Positions 48,723-58,632 of a stretch of DNA of 64,000 bases are shown piece by piece. The notes beneath the pieces are model-generated. The model saw nothing but the letters and a program-made list of their open reading frames with translations. It made no database searches and had not been told where the DNA came from. Every line of letters starts with the position of its first letter. Position 1 is the first letter of the stretch. This stretch comes from an uncultured Rhizobiaceae group bacterium. Lineage in GTDB: Bacteria > Pseudomonadota > Alphaproteobacteria > Rhizobiales > Rhizobiaceae. The DNA lies in the NCBI GenBank assembly GCA_947501445.1, contig CANMVS010000010.1, positions 186,001 to 250,000 on the forward strand, given 5' to 3'. A program made the position numbers and the translations under genes.

Positions 48723-49823
48723 CTATCCCGCGATCATGTGAGCGGTTCGCGGCAATTGCGAGAAAATTTCCGGACCGTCCTCACGTAATATCACGATATC
48801 CTCAAGGCGAATGCCAAACCTGCCGGGCAGATAAATGCCCGGTTCGATTGAAAACACCATGCCCACATCAAGCACGGTGTCTGAAGTTGACGTTATGTAG
48901 GGCGGTTCATGCCCTTCAACACCCATGCCATGCCCGGTTCTATGTACGAAGTACTCCGCAAAGCCTGCCTCGGCAATGACATTGCGGGCAGCCGCATCAA
49001 CAACACGCGCCAAAACACCCGGTCTCGCAGCCTTCATGGCGGCCTGCACGGCGGCCTCGACAATTTCATGAACCTTCTCGTAATCGCGAGGAGGCTCACC
49101 AATCACAGCCATTCGCGTTATATCGGATGAAAAAACACCTTTTCTCGCCCCAATATCGATAACAATCGCATCGCCTGATTTAATCACTGTATCGCCCGTC
49201 TGGTGATGCGGATAAGCACCGTTTGGTCCCGCACCGACAATGCGAAACAACGGGTCTGCACCCTGCGCTGCGAAGCTGTCGGCGATGATTTCCGCCAACT
49301 CGGCCTCGCGCATGCCCGGTCGCAAGGCAGTAAAGGCCGCCTGCATTGCCTCATCAGCCAGTCCGGCGTTCATTTTCAATTGCTGAAATTCATCATCTGC
49401 TTTGCGCATCCGCAGGACACCAACACTATTCTCGGTGAACGCATGCGCGGCACCAGGCAGCGCATCCAGCAAGAGGAGTGCGAAATCGGCGCGCATGGAT
49501 TCATCAAGGACAACCACTTTGGAATTGTTGGCTCCGATGTCCTTCAGTGCCGCGGTCAACGCGTGGGTTGGTCCGTCCGCATCATCCCACTCGTTAAAGG
49601 CAATGTCCGTTTGCTGACGTGATCCCTGTGCATTGAGTGCTGGCATCAAAATGGTCTGTCCCTGCCGACTGATCAGCAACAGACATGGCCTTTCGTCTGG
49701 ATGGGGATGGAACCCCAATAGCCAGGTCATATGGGCACCAGGTCCGACTGCAATCAGATCAATTTCATTTTCGGTCATGATGTTTCTGAGTGCTGTCAGT
49801 CGCTGTGTGGTTTTTTGATTCAT
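48723..49823 (-). CDS. M24-family metallopeptidase (Xaa-Pro dipeptidase/creatinase fold)
   Basis: 366 residues. The C-terminal pita-bread domain carries the five metal ligands: Asp in VIDIGARKG, Asp in FSSDITRM, His in VHRTGHGMG, Glu in FSIEPGIY and Glu in IRLEDIVI. The N-terminal creatinase domain fits proline peptidase or creatinase relatives. In this operon it probably cleaves the opened product. It starts 4 bp... the next gene, hyuB, begins 4 bp after its stop. Confidence 0.9.
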   Translation of the reverse strand: MNQKTTQRLTALRNIMTENEIDLIAVGPGAHMTWLLGFHPHPDERPCLLLISRQGQTILMPALNAQGSRQQTDIAFNEWDDADGPTHALTAALKDIGANNSKVVVLDESMRADFALLLLDALPGAAHAFTENSVGVLRMRKADDEFQQLKMNAGLADEAMQAAFTALRPGMREAELAEIIADSFAAQGADPLFRIVGAGPNGAYPHHQTGDTVIKSGDAIVIDIGARKGVFSSDITRMAVIGEPPRDYEKVHEIVEAAVQAAMKAARPGVLARVVDAAARNVIAEAGFAEYFVHRTGHGMGVEGHEPPYITSTSDTVLDVGMVFSIEPGIYLPGRFGIRLEDIVILREDGPEIFSQLPRTAHMIAG

Positions 49824-49853
49824 CTGGTTCTTTCCAATGATCTGGTGGTTTAT

Positions 49854-50678
49854 TCAGGCGGCAAAACCGGGCTCGGCCTTTGCCGGGACAATCAGGCGGT
49901 TGCCAATAGGGTCATCGTCAAAAATGCCAATCCGGGCAATTTCGTCCTCGGGCGGCGCTTCGCAAGACCATTTGCGACTTGGTTTCCAGCCACATTGCAA
50001 TTTAAGCATTGCAGCATATTCGGCACGTTTGAACGCCGCGATGGACGGATCAATAACCGGCACGCCGAGTTCACCTTCCAATTCCTTGTAGAAGCCCACT
50101 TCCATCGTGCATCCAAGAATGAGCGCTTCCGCATAGTCTTCTTCAACCGCTTTTCTTCCGGCGGCAACCAGGCGTTCTTTGGTCCTGGCGTGGTCAACCT
50201 GGAACTCATTGACACCAAGCTCAACATGATAAAATCCTGAAAGCCTGTCACCGTGCCCATTGTTGCGCACGGTTGCCTGCATCTGGTCTACCCATTTGCG
50301 CCTGCCGACGATAATGCCGAAACGGTTTGCCAGGCTGGCGGCGATTTCAACTGATGCCATACAGGGAGCCGTGACGACCATGTCGCCGGACAATTCCCGC
50401 GCCTCATAGAGCGCGGTATCATAGAAGCAACCTATCGCCAGAGCATCAAACCCTTCCCGTGCGGCAATGCGTGTCGCCCGGATGATATCGCGCGTGACCA
50501 TCGCTTCATAGGAACGATATTCAATGTGGGTGAAGGCACCGTTGCGCGGCGTAAGTGATGTAATGTGAACTTGCGAACCGGGAAGTTTATGCCTTTGCAC
50601 CATGTCTGCAAAGACATGATCATAAGTGTCATAGCCAACCGGATTGAGGTACATGATTTTTGCAGAATCTGTCATCAT
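49854..50678 (-). CDS. Asp/Glu/hydantoin racemase family protein
   Basis: 274 residues from ATG 50678, with AGGG 6 bases upstream. Two cysteines in GCFYDTALYEA (about residue 93) and LGCTMEVGFYKEL (about residue 205) are the two-base catalytic pair of this cofactor-independent family. ILNPN-type start is replaced by YLNPVGYDTYD. In hydantoin clusters such enzymes convert D/L hydantoins; that role fits here but is not shown. Confidence 0.85.
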   Translation of the reverse strand: MMTDSAKIMYLNPVGYDTYDHVFADMVQRHKLPGSQVHITSLTPRNGAFTHIEYRSYEAMVTRDIIRATRIAAREGFDALAIGCFYDTALYEARELSGDMVVTAPCMASVEIAASLANRFGIIVGRRKWVDQMQATVRNNGHGDRLSGFYHVELGVNEFQVDHARTKERLVAAGRKAVEEDYAEALILGCTMEVGFYKELEGELGVPVIDPSIAAFKRAEYAAMLKLQCGWKPSRKWSCEAPPEDEIARIGIFDDDPIGNRLIVPAKAEPGFAA

Positions 50679-50744
50679 CGTGTTCCCTTCATGGTTTGCC
50701 TGAGGCAAATAAAGATCAATTCGGAGTGCCTGATCAGACTTGCC

Positions 50745-52409
50745 TCAGTCGATGGGGCCGTAGATTTTTTCAGCCCTTTCTTTGGTGATGTATCCATTGC
50801 GAATATCATTTTTCACCGCATCCCGGTCGCGATCTGCCGGACTGCCAAGCCCACCGCCTGCGCCCGTAACAATGCGAATGACATCGTCTTTGTTAACAGT
50901 CAGCCCCGACACGAATGAATAGCGCTCCGAGCTGCCGTCAGTCTTGAGGACGCGCACATAATTTGGTGTTCCCTCATTGCCGCCCTCGAGAGACCAGGGC
51001 AGGATTTTCGAGCGCGTATAACCAGCCGTCAGGAAACAACCATCCGAACGGATACGATATTCAAGGCGAATTCCTTTTCCACCAGTCCATCTGCCCTCCC
51101 CACCTGGCTCCTCATTCAACTCCATGCGGTCAACAAACAGACCGTTGCGGGCCTCTGAAATTTCCGCCGGACAATTATACGTCTCGCCGTGAAAGCCTGA
51201 GAATATCGCGGAATTGCCATCAGACCCGTCAGCAGCCCCCCAGCCACCCACTTCCGGCTCGATGATCGTATAATGCCGTCCGGTATCGGGATGCGGGCCG
51301 CCGATGAACGTCCCACAGATGGATGAAAAATGCCCGGCAGCCAGGCGCTCCGGCACCTGTTTGGCCAGACAACGCCAAATCAGATCGTAAACCCGGACCT
51401 CTGTTTCAAAATAGAAGCCTATTGGCGCGGGTTCCCTGGCATGAAAAACAGACCCTTCGCGCGTTAACAGACGGATCGGACGAAATGAGCCTTCATTGCA
51501 GGGTGAATAGGGATCTGTCAGTGACTTGAAAATCATCTGTGCGCAGACCATTACGCCATCACGGCTGGTATTCGTTGGCCCTGGATCCTGATCCGGATTG
51601 TCACGCAGATCAACAATGAATTCATCATCTGAAATGGTTACCTTGACCTTGTAGAAACGCCCGTCATCCTGCTCTTCAGTCAGTTCAAATGTTCCATGCG
51701 GCAGTTTTGCAAGTTCGGCCAGAGAAACCTGCTCGCCAAAATCCATGAAGGATGACATTGCAAGCTCAAAAGTTCGTGCAGAATACTTCTCGGCAATGTC
51801 TTCCAGACGTTTTGCGCCGATCCGCACGGACGCAATCGCTGCCCAGACATCACCTTCGATGAAATCCGGCATGCGTGAATTAACCATCAGGATATCAAAC
51901 ACCGGTTTTATCGGATTACCGCACGAAATGATCTTGATCGCCGGTAACCGCAACCCTTCCTGAAAAATCTCGTTCGCATCCGCCGAAAGCGAACCGGGTG
52001 ACTTGCCGCCAACATCGGAGTTATGAGCGATATTGGCAGTCCATGCGATGATATGCCCATCTGCAAAAACCGGCATGGCGACTATTATGTCATTGAGATG
52101 GGTGACGCCGCCGTAGTAGGGATCATTGGTTGTAAAAACGTCCCCCGGCTCGATGTCACCTTCGTTTGAAAATTTCTCGACTATCACCTGAACCGCTTTA
52201 TCCAACACACCGATAAACGCAGGAATGCCGGCTCCCGAACTGGCTATGCGGCCCTTGGCATCAAGAATGCCGGTTCCCATGTCCAGGACTTCATAGATGA
52301 TTGAACTCATCGCCGTCTTGCGCATGGCCGCAAACATTTCATCAGCGGTTGCCTGCAGGGAGTTCTGTATGATTTCCATTGTGATTGGGTCATTGCTGGC
52401 GTCGGTCAT
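50745..52409 (-). CDS. Hydantoinase B / oxoprolinase B family protein (HyuB, first copy)
   Basis: 554 residues. ITMEIIQNSLQATADEMF, FTTNDPYYGGVTHLNDI, NTSRDGVMVCAQMIF and RHYTIIEPEVGGWGA. It follows hyuA by 10 bp, the canonical HyuA-HyuB pair. Its C-terminal tail (DRDRDAVKNDIRNGYITKERAEKIYG in shorter form: GYITKERAEKIYG) is longer than in the downstream paralogue. Confidence 0.93.
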   Translation of the reverse strand: MTDASNDPITMEIIQNSLQATADEMFAAMRKTAMSSIIYEVLDMGTGILDAKGRIASSGAGIPAFIGVLDKAVQVIVEKFSNEGDIEPGDVFTTNDPYYGGVTHLNDIIVAMPVFADGHIIAWTANIAHNSDVGGKSPGSLSADANEIFQEGLRLPAIKIISCGNPIKPVFDILMVNSRMPDFIEGDVWAAIASVRIGAKRLEDIAEKYSARTFELAMSSFMDFGEQVSLAELAKLPHGTFELTEEQDDGRFYKVKVTISDDEFIVDLRDNPDQDPGPTNTSRDGVMVCAQMIFKSLTDPYSPCNEGSFRPIRLLTREGSVFHAREPAPIGFYFETEVRVYDLIWRCLAKQVPERLAAGHFSSICGTFIGGPHPDTGRHYTIIEPEVGGWGAADGSDGNSAIFSGFHGETYNCPAEISEARNGLFVDRMELNEEPGGEGRWTGGKGIRLEYRIRSDGCFLTAGYTRSKILPWSLEGGNEGTPNYVRVLKTDGSSERYSFVSGLTVNKDDVIRIVTGAGGGLGSPADRDRDAVKNDIRNGYITKERAEKIYGPID

Positions 52410-52419
52410 GACTATCCCC

Positions 52420-54492
52420 TCAACTGTTCAAGTGAATATGAACATTGCCATAGGCATCAATTTTTGCCTGGCAGTTCGGATGAATGACAATCGTCGTCCC
52501 CGGATCCTCAATGATTGCCGGTCCCTCCAGCGCCATCCCTGGTTTCAGGATGGGACCATCAAATATCTCGGTTTCATGGCTGCCTTCCAATGAGTAATCA
52601 ACTACACGGCTGGCTTTGCGAGCCTTTGCCGGATCATCCGGCCCGAGCGGTTCTGCAGCCATCGTCAATTTTCCAACCTGTGCAGATGCCACCAGGTGGA
52701 TACCGACCATTTCAACCGGCGCGTCGAGACGATAGGTATATTCACGCTCATAGGTTTCGTGAAACAGATCCGATATTTCTCCCAGCCTGTCATCTGTCAC
52801 CGCACCAACCGGCAGCAGTACCTCGGTGGTATGCTCTTGATTTTGATAGCGAAATTTTCCAAACCGGAGGAAGGTCACACGCTCGACATCAATGCCCTCG
52901 CCCTCAAATTGTGAACGCGCCTGGGCTTCTGTTTCGCTGAATAATTGTTCGATGCCACTGGCGGCACCTGCACCAAGATCTGCCAACCGTGTCACAAAAT
53001 AATCACGCCGCAGGTCGGACATCATCATGCCCCAGGCGGAAAAAACTGAAGCTCCTGCCGGCACAACCACTTTTTTGACACCCAACTCTGCTGCCAGCGC
53101 CACCGCATGCATCGCACCGCCGCCGCCAAAGGCAACAAGGGTGAAATCTCGCGGGTCGAAACCGCGATTGAGTGAAACAAGCTTCAGCGCATTGACCATA
53201 TTATTATTGGCAATCCGTATTATGCCACTTGCCGCCTCATGGGCCGTGACCCCCAACTTATGGGCCACCGCACCAATTGCCTTCTCGGCAGCATCCATGT
53301 CGGCCTCAACTTCACCGCCGCAAAAGTAGTCGGCATTGATGCGGCCAAGATAAAGATTGGCATCCGTTGTGGTTGCTTGTGTGCCACCCTTGCCGTAGGC
53401 CGCTGGCCCCGGTATCGCGCCAGCCGACTGCGGCCCGACATGCAGTTTGCCGAAGTCATCGACCCAGGCGATAGAGCCGCCGCCATTGCCAATTTCAACA
53501 AGGTCTACCACCGGCACCATGATGGGATAACCCGCTGATGTGCGGTCTTTTTCGATCCAATAGTCCGTCATGATTTTGACCTGACCATTCTCAATCAGCG
53601 AGCATTTTGCCGTTGTCCCACCGATATCCAACGCAATAATGTTAGGTTCGTTGATCAGTTTACCCAGTTCCGCCGCACCCCAAAATCCGGAAGCCGGCCC
53701 GGATTCAACCATGGTAATGGGAATACGCGATACGGATTCGAGCGAATCGACACCACAATTGGATTGCATGATATACGGGCTGCCATGAAACTGGCGGCTG
53801 GCCAAACCATCCTTCAAACGGGAAAGATAGCGCTCGGCAATCGGCTGCACATAGGCCGAAAGGACAGCCGTGTTGGTGCGCTCATATTCGCGCCATTCCC
53901 GGGTGATCTGATGGGAGGAAACGACAGATATCTGTGGCCACGACGATGCTATCTGCGCGGTCACGGCCTGCTCGTGTGAGGGATTGGCATAAGAGTGCAG
54001 GAAACATACGGCTATGGCTTCAACACCCTCGCTTCGGAATGTATCCAGAATTTCCTGCAGCCCCGCAAGATCAAGCGGTTCAAGTTCTTCGCCGCGGTAG
54101 TTCATTCGGCCAGGCAGTTCCTTGCGCAGATATCGCGGCACAAAGGGTTCGGGCTTCTTGTAGTGAAGGTTGAAGAAATCCGGTCGGTTGCCGCGCGCTA
54201 TTTCAAGAATGTCGCGAAATCCCCTGGTCGTTATCAACCCTACTTTGACACCCTTGCGTTCAGTCAACGCATTGATGACAACGGTTGTCCCGTGCGCCAG
54301 AAAATCAATTGTCGATGGGTCAACCTCACCCTTTGCCAGGACGTTTAAAACGCCCTTTTCAAAATCGGGAGGCGTGGTGTCTGATTTTGCCGTGCGAATG
54401 ATAGACACACCCTGATCATCCGTTTCAAAACAGACCAGATCTGTGAATGTACCGCCGACATCCGTGGCAACGCGTATGGTCGAATTCGCCAT
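52420..54492 (-). CDS. Hydantoinase A / oxoprolinase A family protein (HyuA)
   Basis: 690-residue ATP-binding subunit of an ATP-dependent cyclic-amide hydrolase. N-terminal VATDVGGTFTDLVCFE, DFLAHGTTVVINALTERKG, central LDIGGTTAKCSLIENG, GGGGAMHAVALAAELGV, then the C-terminal Hydant_A_C region ending GPAIIEDPGTTIVIHP. HyuA/HyuB enzymes act on hydantoins, 5-oxoproline or caprolactam. The two flanking HyuB paralogues raise the possibility of two alternative complexes. Confidence 0.93.
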   Translation of the reverse strand: MANSTIRVATDVGGTFTDLVCFETDDQGVSIIRTAKSDTTPPDFEKGVLNVLAKGEVDPSTIDFLAHGTTVVINALTERKGVKVGLITTRGFRDILEIARGNRPDFFNLHYKKPEPFVPRYLRKELPGRMNYRGEELEPLDLAGLQEILDTFRSEGVEAIAVCFLHSYANPSHEQAVTAQIASSWPQISVVSSHQITREWREYERTNTAVLSAYVQPIAERYLSRLKDGLASRQFHGSPYIMQSNCGVDSLESVSRIPITMVESGPASGFWGAAELGKLINEPNIIALDIGGTTAKCSLIENGQVKIMTDYWIEKDRTSAGYPIMVPVVDLVEIGNGGGSIAWVDDFGKLHVGPQSAGAIPGPAAYGKGGTQATTTDANLYLGRINADYFCGGEVEADMDAAEKAIGAVAHKLGVTAHEAASGIIRIANNNMVNALKLVSLNRGFDPRDFTLVAFGGGGAMHAVALAAELGVKKVVVPAGASVFSAWGMMMSDLRRDYFVTRLADLGAGAASGIEQLFSETEAQARSQFEGEGIDVERVTFLRFGKFRYQNQEHTTEVLLPVGAVTDDRLGEISDLFHETYEREYTYRLDAPVEMVGIHLVASAQVGKLTMAAEPLGPDDPAKARKASRVVDYSLEGSHETEIFDGPILKPGMALEGPAIIEDPGTTIVIHPNCQAKIDAYGNVHIHLNS

Positions 54493-54998
54493 TATCGGTC
54501 TCCCTTTTCAGTATCAAGTTTTTCCATGAGAAAACACACGAGCCCCGGCAGTTTCAGCGCCTCGGCACGGCTCACCAGATCCGGTGTGTAATGTCCGTTT
54601 TGATGCAGGCAATTGATGGTGCCAAGAACCACACCCGCAGAGACGACGGGCAGGTTCATCACCGAATGACAACCAAGCGACGCAATTAACTCATGATCCG
54701 AGAAGACCTGTGCAATGGCATCTAGATCGTTGGCCACAAAATTCTGCTGGTCGATTAGCACCTGCCGGGTCCAGCCATCGCTGTCGACTTTTTTCAAACC
54801 GGAACAGGGATAGGCATCCGGCCTATTGCTGTAACACCTGCGTGCAAGTCCGCTCTGGTCATCAAAGGTTGTCAACGTAAACAGTTTAACGCCAACAAGT
54901 GTGTCTGCTGATTTTTCCAGTGCCCGGAAAATGCCTTCAGCATCACTGGCCCTTGCAGACGAACTGTAAAATTGCTTCAGAATTGCCTCAGTGGGCAT
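54492..54998 (-). CDS. GAF-domain protein
   Basis: 168 residues forming a single GAF domain (FRALEKSADTLVGVKLFTLTTFD, HSVMNLPVVSAGVVLGTINCL). No output domain such as HTH, kinase or cyclase is attached, and the Cys pattern of free methionine-R-sulfoxide reductase is absent. It overlaps dppF by 11 bp and hyuA by 1 bp, so it is a co-translated member of the operon. It may bind the pathway substrate or a nucleotide as a sensor or accessory subunit. Confidence 0.8.
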   Translation of the reverse strand: MPTEAILKQFYSSSARASDAEGIFRALEKSADTLVGVKLFTLTTFDDQSGLARRCYSNRPDAYPCSGLKKVDSDGWTRQVLIDQQNFVANDLDAIAQVFSDHELIASLGCHSVMNLPVVSAGVVLGTINCLHQNGHYTPDLVSRAEALKLPGLVCFLMEKLDTEKGDR

Positions 54999-55818
54999 GC
55001 CGGGGCTCCATCATTGTACGGCGCAATTCATCTTCCTCATCGGTTACGATAGGTATGGCGCTAATCAAACTGCGGGTATAGGCGTGTGCCGGGTTGGAAA
55101 ACAGGTTCTGCGTGCGGGCCTGCTCTACCAGTTTTCCGCGTTCGAACACGGCAACACAATCTGCAATATTACGTACCACTGCCAGATCATGTGAGATGAA
55201 AACATAAGTCAGGTTTCTTCGATGGCGTAGTTCATCCAGCAAACGCAACACCCTGGCCTGAACAAGAACGTCCAAAGCCGATGTTGGCTCGTCCAACACC
55301 AGAATTTCAGGTTCACAGGCCAATGCGCGTGCTATCGCGATACGCTGGCGCTGTCCGCCGGAAAGGGCTGAGGGATAACGTTGGGCATATTCAGCTGGCA
55401 AACCAACTTCCTCAAGCAAGGCGCCGACGCGCAATGAACGCCCCGGTCGATCACCAATGCTGTGAACATCCAGCGCAAGGCGCAGCGAGGCGCCAACGGT
55501 TCTACGCGGATTAAGCGATGAAAGGGGGTTTTGTTGCACCAGTTGAATGGTACGGCGCAGCACCAGGTTACGGCGCGCTGGCAGAAGCATCCCATCAAGA
55601 AAGAACTCGCCTGTTGTTGGCGGATAGATACCAAGCAGCATATTGGCAAAGGTTGTTTTGCCGGAACCGCTTTCACCAACGATGGCAAGACATTCACCCT
55701 TGCTGGCGCTCAGGTTGAGCGTATCGAGTGCTTTGACTTCATGACTGCCTGTCACAAAGGTTTTGGACACATTGCGTGCCTCCAGAACCGGTGCGTTCAT
55801 TATTTCGGACCTGCTCAT
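54988..55818 (-). CDS. Peptide-type ABC transporter ATPase (DppF/OppF-like)
   Basis: 276 residues. Walker A GESGSGKTT, signature LSGGQRQRIAIARALA, Walker B ILVLDEPTSALD, switch His in FISHDLAVVRNI, and the C-terminal oligopeptide segment AHAYTRSLISAIP. Cytoplasmic energising subunit of the importer in this operon; overlaps the next ATPase gene by 4 bp. Confidence 0.93.
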   Translation of the reverse strand: MSRSEIMNAPVLEARNVSKTFVTGSHEVKALDTLNLSASKGECLAIVGESGSGKTTFANMLLGIYPPTTGEFFLDGMLLPARRNLVLRRTIQLVQQNPLSSLNPRRTVGASLRLALDVHSIGDRPGRSLRVGALLEEVGLPAEYAQRYPSALSGGQRQRIAIARALACEPEILVLDEPTSALDVLVQARVLRLLDELRHRRNLTYVFISHDLAVVRNIADCVAVFERGKLVEQARTQNLFSNPAHAYTRSLISAIPIVTDEEDELRRTMMEPRHAH

Positions 55819-56693
55819 TGCACATCCTCGCGAAACCGATCGACCATCGGGTCCTCGAAATGTTTATTGTCTGCGGGCAGATCCGGAATGCCGCCCCCGG
55901 TTATGCGTGGCACGGCGGCCATCAGAGCCTTGGTATAGGCATGGCCGGGATTGTGGAACAGTTCACGCGTTGGTGCCTGTTCAACGATACGGCCACGATA
56001 AATAACATAGACCCGGTCGGCAAACTCGCGCACGACACCAAGATTATGCGAAATGAACAAGACGGAAGTGCCTCTCCGTTCAACCAGATCACGCATGAGA
56101 TGCAGTGTTTGCGCCTGAACTGTCACATCAAGGGCAGTGCCCGGTTCATCTGCAATCAGCAGCGAGGGTTCATTTGCCAGCGCCATGGCAATCATCACCC
56201 GCTGGTTCATACCGCCGGACATCTGGAACGAATAGGAATCCAGAACACGCTCCGGCTCCGGTATCGATACATCCTCAAGCAGCGAGAGCGCCCTCATCCG
56301 TGCGTCCTTGACCGAAATTTTGGCATTGCCACGGCGTAGCACATCGTAGAATTGGGTATTGATGGGATAGACCGGATTGAGCGAGGAAGTCGGGTCCTGA
56401 AATATCATCGACATCCTGGTGCCCCGCAAGGCCCGACGGTCGCGCCTCGACAGTTTTTCCAGATCAACGCCCTCGAACTGCAATGAGCCGGAAATGCGCG
56501 CTGCAGTCAGTTCCTGAAGAAGACCAAGAATGATGCGCGCGGTGACAGATTTTCCCGAACCGGATTCTCCCACCAGTGCGACTTTCTCGCCATGGGCAAT
56601 ATGGAGTGATATGCCATGCAGTACGTCCACCTGGTTGCCATAGATTTTGAAAGTCAGTTTGAGATCATCAATGGACAGAATTGGCTTGCTCAT
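55815..56693 (-). CDS. Peptide-type ABC transporter ATPase (DppD/OppD-like)
   Basis: 292 residues from ATG 56693, which overlaps the dppC stop as ATGA; the longer frame adds 32 unrelated residues. Walker [10 protein letters not shown], signature [16 protein letters not shown], Walker [25 protein letters not shown], and the DppD-type tail [14 protein letters not shown]. The Walker B side has PGTALD instead of PTTALD, a minor variation. Confidence 0.93.
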   Translation of the reverse strand: MSKPILSIDDLKLTFKIYGNQVDVLHGISLHIAHGEKVALVGESGSGKSVTARIILGLLQELTAARISGSLQFEGVDLEKLSRRDRRALRGTRMSMIFQDPTSSLNPVYPINTQFYDVLRRGNAKISVKDARMRALSLLEDVSIPEPERVLDSYSFQMSGGMNQRVMIAMALANEPSLLIADEPGTALDVTVQAQTLHLMRDLVERRGTSVLFISHNLGVVREFADRVYVIYRGRIVEQAPTRELFHNPGHAYTKALMAAVPRITGGGIPDLPADNKHFEDPMVDRFREDVQ

Positions 56694-57523
56694 GTGTCGC
56701 CTCCCAATATCTGCCGCAATGCATCGCCCAGAAGGTTGAAACCAAATACGGCGATCAGGATAGCCAGTGACGGGAATACGGTCAGCCACCAGGAATCGGG
56801 CAGATAATTGCCGCCCTCGGCCACCATGGAACCAAGATCCGGTGTAGGTGCCTGAACGCCCAGACCAAGGAATGAAAGCGATGAGGCAATGAGGATAACG
56901 AAGCCGAGATCCAGCGTCATTTTGGTCACAATGGACGGTACACAGTTCGGCAGGATTTCGCGAAACATGATGTGCAGCCTCGACGCGCCAATTATTTCAG
57001 CAGCAAGAACATAGCCTTCCTGTGATTCCGAGCGCGTAATATTATAGACAAGCCGCGCATACCAGGGCCACCACATGGTGGTAACGGCCAACATGCCATT
57101 TGTAAGTGTCGGCTCCAGCAATCCCATGACGGACATGGCCAGGACCAGCGGCGGAATTGACAGAAACACATCAGTTAACCGCATCAGCGCGAATTCAACC
57201 CAGCCTCCCAGATACCCGGCAGCAAGTCCCACCGTGACACCGATCGGTACCGCTATGGCAAGGACAACAACGCCCAGCATCAGGGATATGCGGTAGGCAA
57301 ACAGAATGCGCGAAAACAGATCACGTCCCACAAGGTCCGTTCCAAAGATATTTGGCCAGTGCGGCGGCTGATTGAAGTTGGAAAAATCGACCACAGCCCC
57401 GCGGTGTGAGGGAAATGGTGCGATGAAATCCGCAAAAACAGCAGAGAAAATCACCGTGCCCACCAGCAAAAGTCCAATGACAGACAAAGGATTTGACAAC
57501 AATATCCACATGACGCGTCGCAT
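56690..57523 (-). CDS. Peptide-type ABC transporter permease (DppC/OppC-like)
   Basis: 277 residues with about six helices. The N-terminal helix (SVIGLLLVGTVIFSAVFADFIAPF), GTDLVGRDLFSRILFAYRISL and the EAA-loop region EIIGASRLHIMFREILPN are characteristic of DppC/OppC. It follows dppB by 2 bp. Confidence 0.93.
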   Translation of the reverse strand: MRRVMWILLSNPLSVIGLLLVGTVIFSAVFADFIAPFPSHRGAVVDFSNFNQPPHWPNIFGTDLVGRDLFSRILFAYRISLMLGVVVLAIAVPIGVTVGLAAGYLGGWVEFALMRLTDVFLSIPPLVLAMSVMGLLEPTLTNGMLAVTTMWWPWYARLVYNITRSESQEGYVLAAEIIGASRLHIMFREILPNCVPSIVTKMTLDLGFVILIASSLSFLGLGVQAPTPDLGSMVAEGGNYLPDSWWLTVFPSLAILIAVFGFNLLGDALRQILGGDT

Positions 57524-57525
57524 GA

Positions 57526-58551
57526 TCAGCTTCTCCCCGCATAACGAATGCGCGGATTGATGAAGGCAATCAGCAGGTCAACAATGATATTGACGACAAG
57601 AAAAGTGGCAGAAATCACCAGAACTGTACCCACAATGGCGTTCAGGTCCTTGCGTAAAATCACCTGCACGCCGTAACGCGACAATCCTGGCCAGGCATAG
57701 ACAGCCTCGACCAGAAAGGCATTACCCAGCATCGCGGCGAAATCCAGACCAATAATTGTCAAGGATGGGATCAGAGAAGGCCGAAAGGCGTATCGGTTTG
57801 CAATTCTCTTTTCCGGAAAACCGTAAGATTGAGCCATCTCAATATAGGGTTTGTCATAGGTCTCGACCATATTGGCACGTGTCAATCGGGCAGCCTGGCC
57901 GATGCCCGACAGAGCAAGCGCAAAGGCCGGCAATACAATGTGGTGTGCGGCACTTGCAAAGACTTTGAAATCGCCAGCCAGCAAGGAGTCAATCAGCAAA
58001 AACCCGGTGATGCGGGGTGGAACGGGCAACGTGTCACTTATTTGTCCGGCAATTGGAAATAACGGCAGAAAAAATGCAAAGAGCAGCATCAAAATCACAG
58101 CCCAGACAAAACTGGGCGCGGATACCCCCAGCAGTGAAACAACCCTTATGATGTTGTCAGCAACCCGGCCACGGTAGCGCGCCGAAAGTATACCAAGCGG
58201 AATGCCAAAGCCGATCATGAATATGCCGGCAACAAAAACCAGTTCCAGCGTTGCGGGGAGAAATTGAGCAATATCTGTCGTTACTGGCCGGTTGGTGTAA
58301 AGGGAAATTCCCAGATCACCGTGGGCGAAGTCACTGACAAATTTGGCGTATTGAATATAGATTGGTTCATCAAGATGCAGTTTGTCACGCAGGTTGGCGA
58401 CCTGCTCAGCCGTTGCATTGGGTCCGAGTGCAATGCGCGCCGGGTCTCCCGGTATGATCCGGGCAATGGTGAATATCAGCATCGACACACCAATCAGAAC
58501 AATGATTGAGATCGACAGCCGTTTCACAAGAAGCTGGACAACAGGCGACAT
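57526..58551 (-). CDS. Peptide-type ABC transporter permease (DppB/OppB-like)
   Basis: 341 residues from ATG 58551 (MSPVVQLLVKRLSISI), which starts at the usual N-terminal helix; the frame opens 13 codons earlier at a GTG without a Shine-Dalgarno. GVSMLIFTIARIIPGDPARIALGP, DLGISLYTNRPV, and LTRANMVETYDKPYIEMAQSYG are DppB motifs. There is an 81-bp gap after the binding-protein gene, a usual site for reduced downstream expression. Confidence 0.92.
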   Translation of the reverse strand: MSPVVQLLVKRLSISIIVLIGVSMLIFTIARIIPGDPARIALGPNATAEQVANLRDKLHLDEPIYIQYAKFVSDFAHGDLGISLYTNRPVTTDIAQFLPATLELVFVAGIFMIGFGIPLGILSARYRGRVADNIIRVVSLLGVSAPSFVWAVILMLLFAFFLPLFPIAGQISDTLPVPPRITGFLLIDSLLAGDFKVFASAAHHIVLPAFALALSGIGQAARLTRANMVETYDKPYIEMAQSYGFPEKRIANRYAFRPSLIPSLTIIGLDFAAMLGNAFLVEAVYAWPGLSRYGVQVILRKDLNAIVGTVLVISATFLVVNIIVDLLIAFINPRIRYAGRS

Positions 58552-58632
58552 GATAATTCTGGTTACCCTGAGAAAATGAGGCAGATGCACAAAGAGCTCG
58601 GATCGACCCGATCGGCCGATCCGATTATTGTC

